Virus record (IMG/VR): IMGVR_UViG_3300050132_000084
Location: 64,001-128,000 of that record
DNA length: 64,000 bases
From: a virus
Strand: one strand, 5' to 3'
Part shown: positions 55,130 through 63,359 of the stretch, piece after piece
Layout of the letters: every line of letters begins with the position of its first letter
Position numbering within the stretch: the first letter of the stretch is position 1
The notes under the pieces: model-generated
The model's database searches: none
Told to the model about the DNA's origin: nothing
What the model saw: the letters and a program-made list of their open reading frames with translations, nothing else
Made by a program: the position numbers and the translations under genes

Positions 55130-55914
55130 TATAGCTTATCAGCACCAGCGATAGAGGGATTCTTCTCAAGGGCTTTGTGAAATGATGATTTAATTTTTTT
55201 AAATTCATCTGGCGTGATTTCTTCATCCTTAGCATTCATGAAACTTGATGTAGGAGCATGAAATTGGAATTTCTCATTGCTTGGCTTGTGAATCACAACA
55301 TGCAATGGGCCTTCTTTGTGATAATGTTCAAACATTGAAGGATCATCTTTTGATGCTGTGCACCATTTTGTTCCTGCACCATAATGACAAGCTGCTGCAT
55401 GAGTTTTCATTGCATGAATGCTAATGTTGTCATCTTCATAAACTTTGTCTGCACCTTCAGTTTTGATAGCTTTGGTTTCAGCGGCCTTGGTTACATGTGA
55501 ACCAACATGTGGGGCCACGGCATCTTCAATGTCACCAAGTTTCTTGTAGGAATTAATGTCTTTATTAGCAAGTTTTGGTCTATACGTATCAAAATCGCTA
55601 TATGCTTTTTTGATCCGTGCATGATCCTCTTGACGAATGTTCTTTGCCTTATACAGCTTCAGGATGTGCTGTGTATGGACTTTGTTTGGGGTAGGATCAG
55701 CATTGGTAGCGAAGTGATCAATAATGTCACCAGCGTCCTTATGCTTCGCCAACGCATCATGGGAAGTATCGATGGTTGGATTAGTAGATTTCAGATGTGC
55801 AATACGATTTTCCACGAGGAAACTTTTCTCCGATTCATTAAGGGTATAAAAATCACGCTGTCCCAATTGTACCATACGATAAGCATTTGTGATTGATTTT
55901 GTTACGTTGTCCAT
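55129..55914 (-). CDS. Conserved phage protein with KWCTA motif, 261 aa
   Basis: N-terminal two thirds helical and charged; C-terminal CHYGAGTKWCTASKDDPSMF, YHKEGPLHVVIHKPSNEKFQ and FMNAKDEEI form a compact beta domain that I recall from T4-like and other large phages as a conserved protein of unknown function. Located inside the repeat-gene cluster, abutting the gene at 55129. A late-like GATAAATA lies upstream. Possibly a virion protein. Confidence 0.55.
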   Translation of the reverse strand: MDNVTKSITNAYRMVQLGQRDFYTLNESEKSFLVENRIAHLKSTNPTIDTSHDALAKHKDAGDIIDHFATNADPTPNKVHTQHILKLYKAKNIRQEDHARIKKAYSDFDTYRPKLANKDINSYKKLGDIEDAVAPHVGSHVTKAAETKAIKTEGADKVYEDDNISIHAMKTHAAACHYGAGTKWCTASKDDPSMFEHYHKEGPLHVVIHKPSNEKFQFHAPTSSFMNAKDEEITPDEFKKIKSSFHKALEKNPSIAGADKL

Positions 55915-55968
55915 ATTAATTATCCTTCTTGTGGTTTATATTATACAGCATTTTTCTGAGTTACGCAA

Positions 55969-55976
55969 TATTTATC
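55969..55976 (-). promoter_or_regulatory. T4-late-like promoter (GATAAATA)
   Basis: One mismatch to TATAAATA, 55 bases before the KWCTA gene; could also drive the repeat genes that follow it. Confidence 0.55.
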
Positions 55977-55984
55977 TACTATTT

Positions 55985-56585
55985 TCATGGTGGTTGGTTT
56001 CTTACAAGGCTTAATTCATATTCACGTGACCGTGCTGCACTGCGAACCAACGAGTTTTCATCATTCTTTAATTTTCCTGCATGACTTAAATTACCATTTC
56101 TAGCTACAGTTTCACGAACCAGTGGATCGCCATGATGTAACAATATATCCTTGTGTCTTTTATTACCTTTTCTGATTATAGCACAAGCAACTTTTGTTCT
56201 TTTACCGATTGGTCGTTTCAATATTTCATCACGATGTTCATTATTACCGAATATGGCTATACTTTGATTCACTGGTTCATTATCTTTAAGATGTGGCATA
56301 TCCAACATTCTATCACGATGTTCATCGTTACCATGTTTTGCTATATGACTGAAACAATCACTATGAATATTAGTATGATTTAATAATTCATGACGACTTT
56401 TGTGTTCCATAGATTGATATAAGAACATGGAACATAGTTTGTTTTGGAAAATCATGATGATTCATTATTTTTGAACGATCTTCATCTGTTCCATGGGAAA
56501 TTAATGCTCGTTTTCCTTCATAGGAATTATGCAGTTTATCCTGATGTGCAGGAGTGCCGTATTGTGCTAGGAATCTTTTACTCAT
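55985..56585 (-). pseudogene. Diverged HRDKLVND repeat-family gene, frameshifted
   Basis: ATG 56585 gives MSKRFLAQYGTPAHQDKLHN... ending after 65 residues at TGA 56388. A +1 shift between about 56400 and 56420 enters the frame MEHKSRHELLNHTNIHSDCF continuing with degenerate units (HIAKHGNDEHRD, SIAIFGNNEHRD, ACAIIRKGNKRHKD, VRETVARNGNLSHA) to 55985. Together they make one old, much-diverged member of about 200 residues. The start is still the family consensus. Confidence 0.6.
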
Positions 56586-57126
56586 TATTTTTCACGAATG
56601 TAGAAAATGATTCTGTTTTTAATAGTGGAGCAGTTTTTAATAGTGATTCGTTTTTATTTGATTTCATATAATGTTTGGCATAGTTACGAACATTTGGTTC
56701 ACTATCATTGACTAGTTTATCTCGATGTGAATCATTACCGTGTATGGCAACATTTTCACGAACAGCCCAATGACTATCATTGACTAGTTTATCTCTGTGT
56801 GAATCATTACCGTGTTTAGCAACATTTTCACGAACAGCCCAATGACTATCATTGACTAGTTTATCTCGATGTGAATCATTACCGTGTTTAGCAACCCCTG
56901 CACGAACAGGCCAATCACTATCATTGACTAGTTTATCTCTGTGTGAATCATTACCGTGTTTAGCAACATTTGCACGAACATATAGATCACTATCATTGAC
57001 TAGTTTATCTCTGTGGGAATCATTACCATGTTTGGCAACATTTTCACGAACATTTGAATCACTATCATTGACTAGTTTATCCTGATGTGCAGGAGTGCCG
57101 TATTGTGCTAGGAATTCTTTACTCAT
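56578..57126 (-). CDS. HRDKLVND repeat-family protein (6 repeats)
   Basis: 182 residues. MSKEFLAQYGTPAHQDKLVN; units DSNVREN, DLYVRAN, DWPVRAG, HWAVREN, HWAVREN, EPNVRNY; tail AKHYMKSNKNESLLKTAPLL then KTESFSTFVKNNE. First gene of the minus cluster, with AAAGGA and a late-like AATAAATA upstream. Confidence 0.8.
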   Translation of the reverse strand: MSKEFLAQYGTPAHQDKLVNDSDSNVRENVAKHGNDSHRDKLVNDSDLYVRANVAKHGNDSHRDKLVNDSDWPVRAGVAKHGNDSHRDKLVNDSHWAVRENVAKHGNDSHRDKLVNDSHWAVRENVAIHGNDSHRDKLVNDSEPNVRNYAKHYMKSNKNESLLKTAPLLKTESFSTFVKNNE

Positions 57127-57151
57127 TATTATCCTTTTATAGCTATCTCTA

Positions 57152-57167
57152 TATTTATTGATAAATA
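57152..57167. promoter_or_regulatory. Back-to-back late-like promoters
   Basis: Minus AATAAATA (57159-57152) toward the repeat genes and plus GATAAATA (57160-57167) toward the spike gene, each one mismatch from TATAAATA and 24-30 bases from its start codon. Confidence 0.55.
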
Positions 57168-57190
57168 TTCATTATTGTTTCGGGAATATC

Positions 57191-59782
57191 ATGAGTAAAA
57201 TTTACGTTGGAGTGGTAGAAGATAGAAATGATCCACTATTTTTGGGTAGGGTTAAAGTCAGAATATTTGGAATTAATTCTCCATCAAAATTAGAACTTCC
57301 TACTAGCGATTTACCTTGGACATCTATTCGTGGTTCAACTACAAGTGCTACACTATCAGGTGTTGGTATATCCCCTAATGGAATATTGCCGGGAACATGG
57401 GTAAGATTAGAATGTTTAGATGAACCAGATATGCAACAATGGTGTGTCATCGGAACATGCTATGGATACGATTCACCAGTTGATAATCCTGTAAATTTTG
57501 GTGGAACAAATGTTGATGGTTCAACCAATACCAATCCAGTGTCTAATCCTGCACCACAACAAACACCAATTCCTACACCTACCCCATTAACACCAAATAC
57601 AAGTACATGGACACTAGGACAAACTTCAGCACAATATGAATCTGGTGGTCGTGGCCCCGGTACAATTAATACATATTTAACCAGCAATGATCCGGGTGGT
57701 GCATCCTACGGTTCATATCAATTTGCATCATACTTACCACTTACTATGCCTAATGGTAAGACACGTAAAGGTTATGCTGGTTCAGCAATGGAATCCTATA
57801 TTGCATCGTCATCATGGTCTTCACGATTCACTGGATTATCACCAGCTACATCAGCATGGGATTCAGCATGGAAACAAATTGCAACCGAATCATCAACAGA
57901 TTTCGAAACTGAACAGCATGCTTATATTCAGGCACATTTTTATAACGTGATGCTGAATAGTCTGAAGCGTAAAGGATTGGATTTAACTGGCTTTGGCCCC
58001 GGTGTACAAGATTTAATATGGTCTACTGCCGTACAATTTGGCCCCGGTAAGACATCAATATTTTTAACACCATTAGCAAATCAAACTGGTCTCACCGATG
58101 TATCAATTGTCACTCAGGTTTCAGATTATAAGATTTCAACATATTCAACTTGGGCCACGCGATATACCTCAGAAAAAGCATCGTTATTAACACTATGTAA
58201 TGGGGCAGTAGTTCCTGTCACAAAAGATGAAGCCAAAACGGTTACACCTGATCCTACTGTCACACCAGCAGCACAACAAGATTCATTAAATCAAAATAAT
58301 AATTTTGTTATACAAGCTGCTAACGTTGGTTTCACTGATCCATCAAATACCTATCCTACAACAGATTATATCAATCTTCCAGACACAAATAAACTTGCAT
58401 ATGGTGTGGAAACTGGAACTCAATCTGCCGACAAAACATCAAATTTATATAATGGTGCATTGTTACCTAATGGGAACACATTTGATCAACCATCTAACCC
58501 ATATCAAGCACAATATCCATACAATAAAGTGTTTGAATCAGAAAGTGGACATCTTGTAGAAATAGATGATACTCCCGGTGCAGAACGAATCAACATTTAT
58601 CATAAATCAGGAACATTCGTAGAAGTTGATGCAATAGGAAATTGTGTTCGTAGAGTGATTGGTTCTGATTTCACATTTACTGATACTAATTCATATGTTG
58701 CCATTGACGGAAAAATGAATATATCCGTTGGTGGTTCTGCAAACATCATGGTTGGTGCTGATGCCAATATCGAAATTGCTGGTAACACCACCCTGAATTG
58801 TGGAAATAATATTGTAGCAAGTGCTGGTGGACGTTTCAGTATGTCATCAGCCGTGGCAATCGATTTGAAAGCACCCGAAATTTATATTGATGCAGATAAT
58901 TCAATTGACATGAAATCTGGTGGTTATATCAATATTGATGGTGGTGGACAAGTTTCTATATTATCAGGTGACACTGTGGCTATCGATGGTTCAAGTGTAG
59001 CTGTTATGAGTGGTGAAGCTGTTAGTGCATCATTATCACAAGGTGTAGAAGCATCTGGTGCTACCGATTACACTGAAGTCATCATGCCAGATAAATTCAC
59101 GAACAAATTGGCTGCTATTGCACAAAATGCAGAAATTCCAGAAGAAGTTGGCAATGTTCCTGATGTTCATGCAGCTTTGATTAATAGTGGATTAATGACT
59201 GCCGCACAATTAGCCAAACCGGGAATCACTAGTGCGGTGGATGCTACACCTACACCACCAGCTAATAATAATACGACTGTGGATTGTGTGTACATAAACA
59301 CATTAGCTGATATTCCAAACACATTTCAATTATCACCAAACTATCAATTAGCTGATTTAAGTACGAAAGCATTAGCTGGATCACATCAAGTTGTAGCACA
59401 AGGTGGTCTAACCGTATCACAGATTGTTTGTAATTTATATCAATTAGCCATAAACGTAATGGAACCTTTGAAACAGAAGTGGCCCAATGTTAAAATTAAT
59501 TCTGGATTCAGAACTGTTTCTGGTTCAATAAGCACATCGAGTCACCCGAAGGGACAAGCCGTAGACATTCATTTTGATGGATTCACACCAACTGATTACC
59601 TGAATTGTATTGTAGAAATAAAACAATTATTAAACGGTGCATATGACCAATTGATCCTTGAATCATTACCCGGTGGTCATAATTGGATACACATCGGGTA
59701 TGTTGCTGGAAATAATCGTGGTGCATGTTTTACTATGTGGAATAATAAGACATATGCTCAAGGATTCGTTTTAGTCAGTTGA
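57191..59782 (+). CDS. 5: gp5-like baseplate spike with two cell-wall hydrolase domains
   Basis: 863 residues. Order: OB domain (residues 1-100, KIYVGVVEDRNDPLFLGRVK, as in gp5N/VgrG), Pro/Thr linker, a murein-hydrolase-like domain (about 145-345: QYESGGRGPGTINTYLTSND then PGGASYGSYQF), a gp5C-type beta-helix (about 450-620: HLVEIDDTPGAERINIYHKS, repeated short strands), and a C-terminal M15-type D-Ala-D-Ala peptidase (SGFRTVSGSISTSSHPKGQA, VDIHFDG, WIHIGYV supplying the His-Asp-His zinc site). ATG 57191 has CGGGAA upstream. Confidence 0.85.
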   Translation: MSKIYVGVVEDRNDPLFLGRVKVRIFGINSPSKLELPTSDLPWTSIRGSTTSATLSGVGISPNGILPGTWVRLECLDEPDMQQWCVIGTCYGYDSPVDNPVNFGGTNVDGSTNTNPVSNPAPQQTPIPTPTPLTPNTSTWTLGQTSAQYESGGRGPGTINTYLTSNDPGGASYGSYQFASYLPLTMPNGKTRKGYAGSAMESYIASSSWSSRFTGLSPATSAWDSAWKQIATESSTDFETEQHAYIQAHFYNVMLNSLKRKGLDLTGFGPGVQDLIWSTAVQFGPGKTSIFLTPLANQTGLTDVSIVTQVSDYKISTYSTWATRYTSEKASLLTLCNGAVVPVTKDEAKTVTPDPTVTPAAQQDSLNQNNNFVIQAANVGFTDPSNTYPTTDYINLPDTNKLAYGVETGTQSADKTSNLYNGALLPNGNTFDQPSNPYQAQYPYNKVFESESGHLVEIDDTPGAERINIYHKSGTFVEVDAIGNCVRRVIGSDFTFTDTNSYVAIDGKMNISVGGSANIMVGADANIEIAGNTTLNCGNNIVASAGGRFSMSSAVAIDLKAPEIYIDADNSIDMKSGGYINIDGGGQVSILSGDTVAIDGSSVAVMSGEAVSASLSQGVEASGATDYTEVIMPDKFTNKLAAIAQNAEIPEEVGNVPDVHAALINSGLMTAAQLAKPGITSAVDATPTPPANNNTTVDCVYINTLADIPNTFQLSPNYQLADLSTKALAGSHQVVAQGGLTVSQIVCNLYQLAINVMEPLKQKWPNVKINSGFRTVSGSISTSSHPKGQAVDIHFDGFTPTDYLNCIVEIKQLLNGAYDQLILESLPGGHNWIHIGYVAGNNRGACFTMWNNKTYAQGFVLVS

Positions 59783-59786
59783 GATT

Positions 59787-60896
59787 TTATTCCGCGCTTT
59801 CAAGAAACTGCAACACCTTGTCCTTGAATTCTGGATCATTAATGGATAGAAGTTTGGCTTTAGGATACAAGTCATTCTTCCATCGCCAATCCATGAATTT
59901 ATTACGAAGTACCAATGTTGGTTTACCCATGGATAATGCAAGATGGGCAAATGCAGTATCTACTGTAATCACATGACTTAGACCTTCTAGCAAATTGGCA
60001 CTATCCATGAAATTTTCAATACCACTATAAAGATTTTCTGTATAGTCTAATGAATCACCCATCTGAAAATTGAAAATCTTATATCCATGTGGTACAAGAA
60101 ATTTCAATGTGTTTGCAGGTATTGAACGTAATAGTCCATTATCCCCCTGTGTACCAGCTTTGTATACATATGCCACAGATTTCCGTGATACTGGAATACG
60201 ATCAGTAAATTCCGAAAAAATTTTATTCACTGGTGGTGTTTTTTTGAATTCCATTACATATGCACGAAATAAATCACCAATAGTCATGATGATATCATAA
60301 TCCCTATATATCCAATCAGTGGCTTCTGGTTTAATGAATTCCGCATTAGTGGTATATTCCATTTGTGGAAAATTATGCTTGAATAATGGAAGTAATTCTG
60401 GTTTGGCACAATACCCAACTTTCTTCATGAGTGGTATTGCATGTGGTAGAACTCTGCTGAATAATATTTCATCCCCGAACCCCTGTTCTGATACTATCAT
60501 CACTCGTGAATTTATGATGGTTTTCCAGTCCTGTACATGTAGAAGTAATTTTGAATCTATATGGAATTTATTGACTTTCATTTCATTAATATCCCATCTG
60601 CATCCGTAATTCATCCATCCATCAAGTGATTTCTTTTGATTGAATTGACAGAAGCACATTTCATATCTGGCTTGTCCGTTTTCTTCTACATCAACTGATT
60701 TCTGGTAGTAGTATTCTGCTTCCTTGTGATTACCCATTTTATTATATGCACGTGCTATATTCAATTCACAACGGGCTATATTTAATTTATTGGATGGATC
60801 GGTATCTGAAATTACCAATTCATATAGATTAATAATTTCTTTATAATTTTTCTTTTTTTCGAGTTGTTTCACTCGTTTGATCAATGGATCAGCCAT
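59787..60896 (-). CDS. TPR-domain glycosyltransferase-like protein
   Basis: 369 residues from ATG 60896 (GGAG upstream). N-terminal TPR repeats (CELNIARAYNKMGNHKEAEY) precede a GT9/GT41-like domain: MIVSEQGFGDEILFSRVLPH (residues about 145-164) and SHVITVDTAFAHLALSMGKP with TLVLRNKFMDWRW (about 322-345), the donor-site pattern of TPR-linked transferases. Probably glycosylates a phage or host protein, or DNA; target unknown. Own promoter. Confidence 0.75.
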   Translation of the reverse strand: MADPLIKRVKQLEKKKNYKEIINLYELVISDTDPSNKLNIARCELNIARAYNKMGNHKEAEYYYQKSVDVEENGQARYEMCFCQFNQKKSLDGWMNYGCRWDINEMKVNKFHIDSKLLLHVQDWKTIINSRVMIVSEQGFGDEILFSRVLPHAIPLMKKVGYCAKPELLPLFKHNFPQMEYTTNAEFIKPEATDWIYRDYDIIMTIGDLFRAYVMEFKKTPPVNKIFSEFTDRIPVSRKSVAYVYKAGTQGDNGLLRSIPANTLKFLVPHGYKIFNFQMGDSLDYTENLYSGIENFMDSANLLEGLSHVITVDTAFAHLALSMGKPTLVLRNKFMDWRWKNDLYPKAKLLSINDPEFKDKVLQFLESAE

Positions 60897-60923
60897 TTTA
60901 ACTCCATAATAAAGGGGGAATTG

Positions 60924-60952
60924 ATTATACCACAAATCTTATTTATCTACAA
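60924..60952 (-). promoter_or_regulatory. sigma70-type promoter (minus strand)
   Basis: TTGTAG 60952-60947, 17-base spacer, extended TGGTATAAT (TATAAT 60929-60924). Confidence 0.65.
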
Positions 60953-61522
60953 GTGGTATGAAGTGAGGCAAAGCCGAACGGAATATTGAGCGTAGCGAAA
61001 TTGATTTAATCTAATGCTTCGCATATGAATTCGTTCCCGTTGGTCACAAATTCATTTTCATTTGTGTTCATAGAAGTGATATTATATGACATAATGTATG
61101 ATCTATAATTCATTGTTATTTCATTTGTGGTTCATTAATAATCATGATTCACTATGGTAAATCAAATTCCCCCCATGAAACATTTAAACTACATAATAAT
61201 TGATGAAGGCTGTTTCGCGTGATACCGAGTCTACCCTGCTTTAGTACCTTCAAACAAAGTATATCAAGACCCAACCTTCTTATTTTTTATTTACATGTCA
61301 TAGCGGCTCTCGGTTCGACATACTCCATGTACGGTGTGGGTTCGTACATTACGTTTCTAGGAACTGGTTGTTCAGTTAACAATCATGTTAAAACAGTGGT
61401 GCATCGTTGTGTGCACATGTTATGCTATTTCATCTACATTCGGCATAGCTGCAATTTGTCTTACTTATAATACTTAGTGAAAATAAATCCTCAAAACAGT
61501 GTTTCTTACAAACTTTTACAAT
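60953..61522. other. 570-base region without a credible gene
   Basis: No frame has a ribosome site and coding character. It has a perfect 7-bp hairpin CACAAAT-N8-ATTTGTG (61045-61066), clusters of GCGAA/TTCGC, and a GC-richer part at 61210-61400. Could encode an RNA or hold replication signals; nothing decisive seen. Confidence 0.5.
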
Positions 61523-61819
61523 TTAATATGAATTAACGAACTTATGCATGGTACAATCACCTATTAATGCATGAATCTTTTCACAATCTGTCTTTATTTC
61601 ATTGGAATGATTACATAATTGATACACGTTGATTTCAATACCAAGGATGCCACTTCTGTCATATGGTATCCATTGAATCCCATCAATTTCATGATTACTT
61701 TCAAAATCATCAGCTTCATCTTCAGTTATGACCTGACGTTCAATCATATGATCAATTGCATCCTGAATATTATCAAAACCTTTACCAAAAGCAACTACTG
61801 CACGATATTCGATTGACAT
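61523..61819 (-). CDS. Acidic hypothetical protein, 98 aa
   Basis: MSIEYRAVVAFGKGFDNIQD..., acidic alpha/beta. GGAAAGG upstream and own promoter. Unknown. Confidence 0.65.
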   Translation of the reverse strand: MSIEYRAVVAFGKGFDNIQDAIDHMIERQVITEDEADDFESNHEIDGIQWIPYDRSGILGIEINVYQLCNHSNEIKTDCEKIHALIGDCTMHKFVNSY

Positions 61820-61845
61820 GTTTACCTTTCCTATTGAGAACTGCT

Positions 61846-61875
61846 ATTATATCACTTCTTGTTGTATTTTGTCAA
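61846..61875 (-). promoter_or_regulatory. sigma70-type promoter (minus strand)
   Basis: TTGACA 61875-61870, 18-base spacer, TATAAT 61851-61846. Confidence 0.8.
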
Positions 61876-61888
61876 TATTAAAATATTC

Positions 61889-61917
61889 TTGTGTTGTATT
61901 TAAACTTTTGATATACT
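61889..61917 (+). promoter_or_regulatory. sigma70-type promoter
   Basis: TTGTGT 61889-61894, 17-base spacer, TATACT 61912-61917; divergent from the previous promoter. Confidence 0.55.
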
Positions 61918-61949
61918 TGGAGCATGTTGAAAATTTATGGAGATTAATC

Positions 61950-62027
61950 ATGATCTATGCAAATCCCGGTGAAAATTTGTTTCAATTTGTCCAGCGTGTG
62001 TTGAATATGCCTAACCCCGGTGGCTAG
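61950..62027 (+). CDS. Tiny hypothetical protein, 25 aa
   Basis: MIYANPGENLFQFVQRVLNM PNPGG, with promoter and GGAGA upstream. It may be the front part of a phage gene cut by the GC-rich insert that begins at its stop. Confidence 0.45.
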   Translation: MIYANPGENLFQFVQRVLNMPNPGG

Positions 62028-62239
62028 CCACGAATTTTGATGCAAAAAAGCTCCCAAAATGCCGGGTGCATCCGTCGAACACCCTGCTCCCATTTTTGCC
62101 ACGCGCCAAGACTGGCATGGATCAGCGCGGCGGCATCGGTTTGGGATAGACGCGCAGCCTCGCGCTCAGTGCGGATAGCGTCGGGTGCGGGATTGGAAGA
62201 TGGCCCTTTCGGGCCACGATTGGGGTGGCTGGACAACAA
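62024..62239 (-). CDS. Small helix-turn-helix (Xre-like) protein
   Basis: 71 residues, GC-rich. TEREAARLSQTDAAALIHAS then LGAWQKWEQGVRRMHPAFWE is an Xre-type HTH (LSQTDAA...WQKWE), found with this Ala/Trp-rich form in beta- and gammaproteobacterial prophages. Its start abuts the stop of the gene at 62240. Confidence 0.65.
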   Translation of the reverse strand: MLSSHPNRGPKGPSSNPAPDAIRTEREAARLSQTDAAALIHASLGAWQKWEQGVRRMHPAFWELFCIKIRG

Positions 62240-62497
62240 TCAGACCCATTCCCAATTGCATGCATCCCATGCGTGGTGTACGCATGCATGGAGACGTTCC
62301 AGCGCGTCCGAATCATCTACATCTGCATCGCAATGCACGCAATTTGTAGATTGTTTGTCCGTCACGGTTACGTTGGCACCTGGGAATTCTGCCTCAATCT
62401 GAGTTTTTACCCATGCGCGATAACCCTCTGCATCGCGCTCCGATGTATCGCCCATCGAGCTAGTTGGGCAGTCATATGTGATTGTGGTGATTGTCAT
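62240..62497 (-). CDS. GC-rich hypothetical protein, 85 aa
   Basis: MTITTITYDCPTSSMGDTSE, YRAWVKTQIEAEFPGANVTV, CVHCDADVDDSDAL: alpha/beta with a possible CxxC pair. Type common in proteobacterial prophages, function unknown. GGAG upstream; co-transcribed with the HTH gene. Confidence 0.6.
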   Translation of the reverse strand: MTITTITYDCPTSSMGDTSERDAEGYRAWVKTQIEAEFPGANVTVTDKQSTNCVHCDADVDDSDALERLHACVHHAWDACNWEWV

Positions 62498-62552
62498 TTT
62501 GTTTCTCCAGCCCCTGAACCCGAGGCGCGGTTGGCGTTGTGCCGATGAATTC

Positions 62553-62580
62553 AGTATACTCCCATTGGGCGCAATCGCAA
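62553..62580 (-). promoter_or_regulatory. sigma70-type promoter of the GC-rich cassette
   Basis: TTGCGA 62580-62575, 16-base spacer, TATACT 62558-62553; it lies in the GC-rich piece and may have come with it. Confidence 0.6.
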
Positions 62581-62603
62581 GTGTTTTTTGATTTATTTTG
62601 CAC

Positions 62604-62627
62604 AGGGAGTTAAATATATAATTCCCT
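62604..62627. other. Imperfect hairpin at the cassette edge
   Basis: AGGGAGTTA faces TAATTCCCT around AATATA. Lies between the cassette promoter and the next plus-strand gene; possible weak terminator. Confidence 0.4.
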
Positions 62628-62667
62628 AATATTATGGTTAAGAGTGGTAACTAACATAAGGAATTGT

Positions 62668-62829
62668 ATGAAACTCTTTACAGGTCTTATACGTGTCGTC
62701 ATCACTCTACCTGTCACCATCCCCATAGCTGTTATACATACTTTCGTACCCACCAATAAAATCAAAAATAAATCTCATGCATTAGTCATGAAGATTGTGG
62801 GTATGCCGGAAAATACTGAGTGTAAATAA
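62668..62829 (+). CDS. Small membrane protein, 53 aa
   Basis: MKLFTGLIRVVITLPVTIPI then AVIHTFVP: one membrane segment, basic tail. AAGGAA upstream of ATG 62668. Directly before a repeat-family gene. Confidence 0.55.
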   Translation: MKLFTGLIRVVITLPVTIPIAVIHTFVPTNKIKNKSHALVMKIVGMPENTECK

Positions 62830-62846
62830 TACATTATGGAGAAATA

Positions 62847-63359
62847 ATGAGTAAAAAATTCCTAGCAAAATACGGCACTCCTGCACATCAGGATAAACTA
62901 GTCAATGATAGTGATCCATATGTTCGTCGAATTGTTGCCATACACGGTAATGATTCACACAGAGATAAACTAGTCAATGATAGTGATCCATATGTTCGTC
63001 GAATTGTTGCCATACACGGTAATGATTCCCACAGAGATAAACTAGTCAATGATAGTAATTGTGGTGTTCGTCGAATTGTTGCCATACACGGTAATGATTC
63101 ACACAGAGATAAATTAGTCAATGATAGTGATTGGGCTGTTCGTGAAAATGTTGCCCAACATGGTAATGATTCACACAGAGATAAACTAGTCAATGATAGT
63201 GATTGGTCTGTTCGTAAAATGGTTGCTAAACACGGTAATGATTCACACAGAGATAAACTAATCAATGATAGTCATCCATCTGTTAGTAACTATGCCAAAC
63301 ATTATATGAAATCAAATAAAACTGAATCACTATTAACTATTGCCAGAAATTTACTATGA
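62847..63359 (+). CDS. HRDKLVND repeat-family protein (6 repeats)
   Basis: 170 residues. MSKKFLAKYGTPAHQDKLVN; units DPYVRRI, DPYVRRI, NCGVRRI, DWAVREN, DWSVRKM, HPSVSNY; tail AKHYMKSNKTESLLTIARNL. The first three units share the VRRIVAIHG core (near-exact 72-bp duplications). GGAGAAA upstream; ATGA overlap with the next gene. Confidence 0.8.
   Translation: MSKKFLAKYGTPAHQDKLVNDSDPYVRRIVAIHGNDSHRDKLVNDSDPYVRRIVAIHGNDSHRDKLVNDSNCGVRRIVAIHGNDSHRDKLVNDSDWAVRENVAQHGNDSHRDKLVNDSDWSVRKMVAKHGNDSHRDKLINDSHPSVSNYAKHYMKSNKTESLLTIARNLL

Larger units (their letters stand above)
62028..62580. other. Second GC-rich foreign cassette
   Basis: Abrupt change to GC-rich sequence containing two minus-strand genes and their own promoter; AT-rich phage sequence resumes on both sides. 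No terminal repeats or integrase seen. Confidence 0.7.

Noticed and set aside
53078-57126. Regularly spaced near-identical repeats that could suggest a CRISPR array
   Set aside because: The period is 72 bp, in frame, with coding constraint across the whole unit and no unique spacers or flanking cas genes.
61219-61470. 83-residue plus-strand frame in the gene-free region
   Set aside because: Cysteine/leucine-rich composition, no ribosome site, no family resemblance.
62037-62548. Plus-strand frames of 107-121 residues in the GC-rich cassette
   Set aside because: GC-rich sequence gives long chance frames; the minus-strand pair has ribosome sites, promoter and a recognisable HTH.
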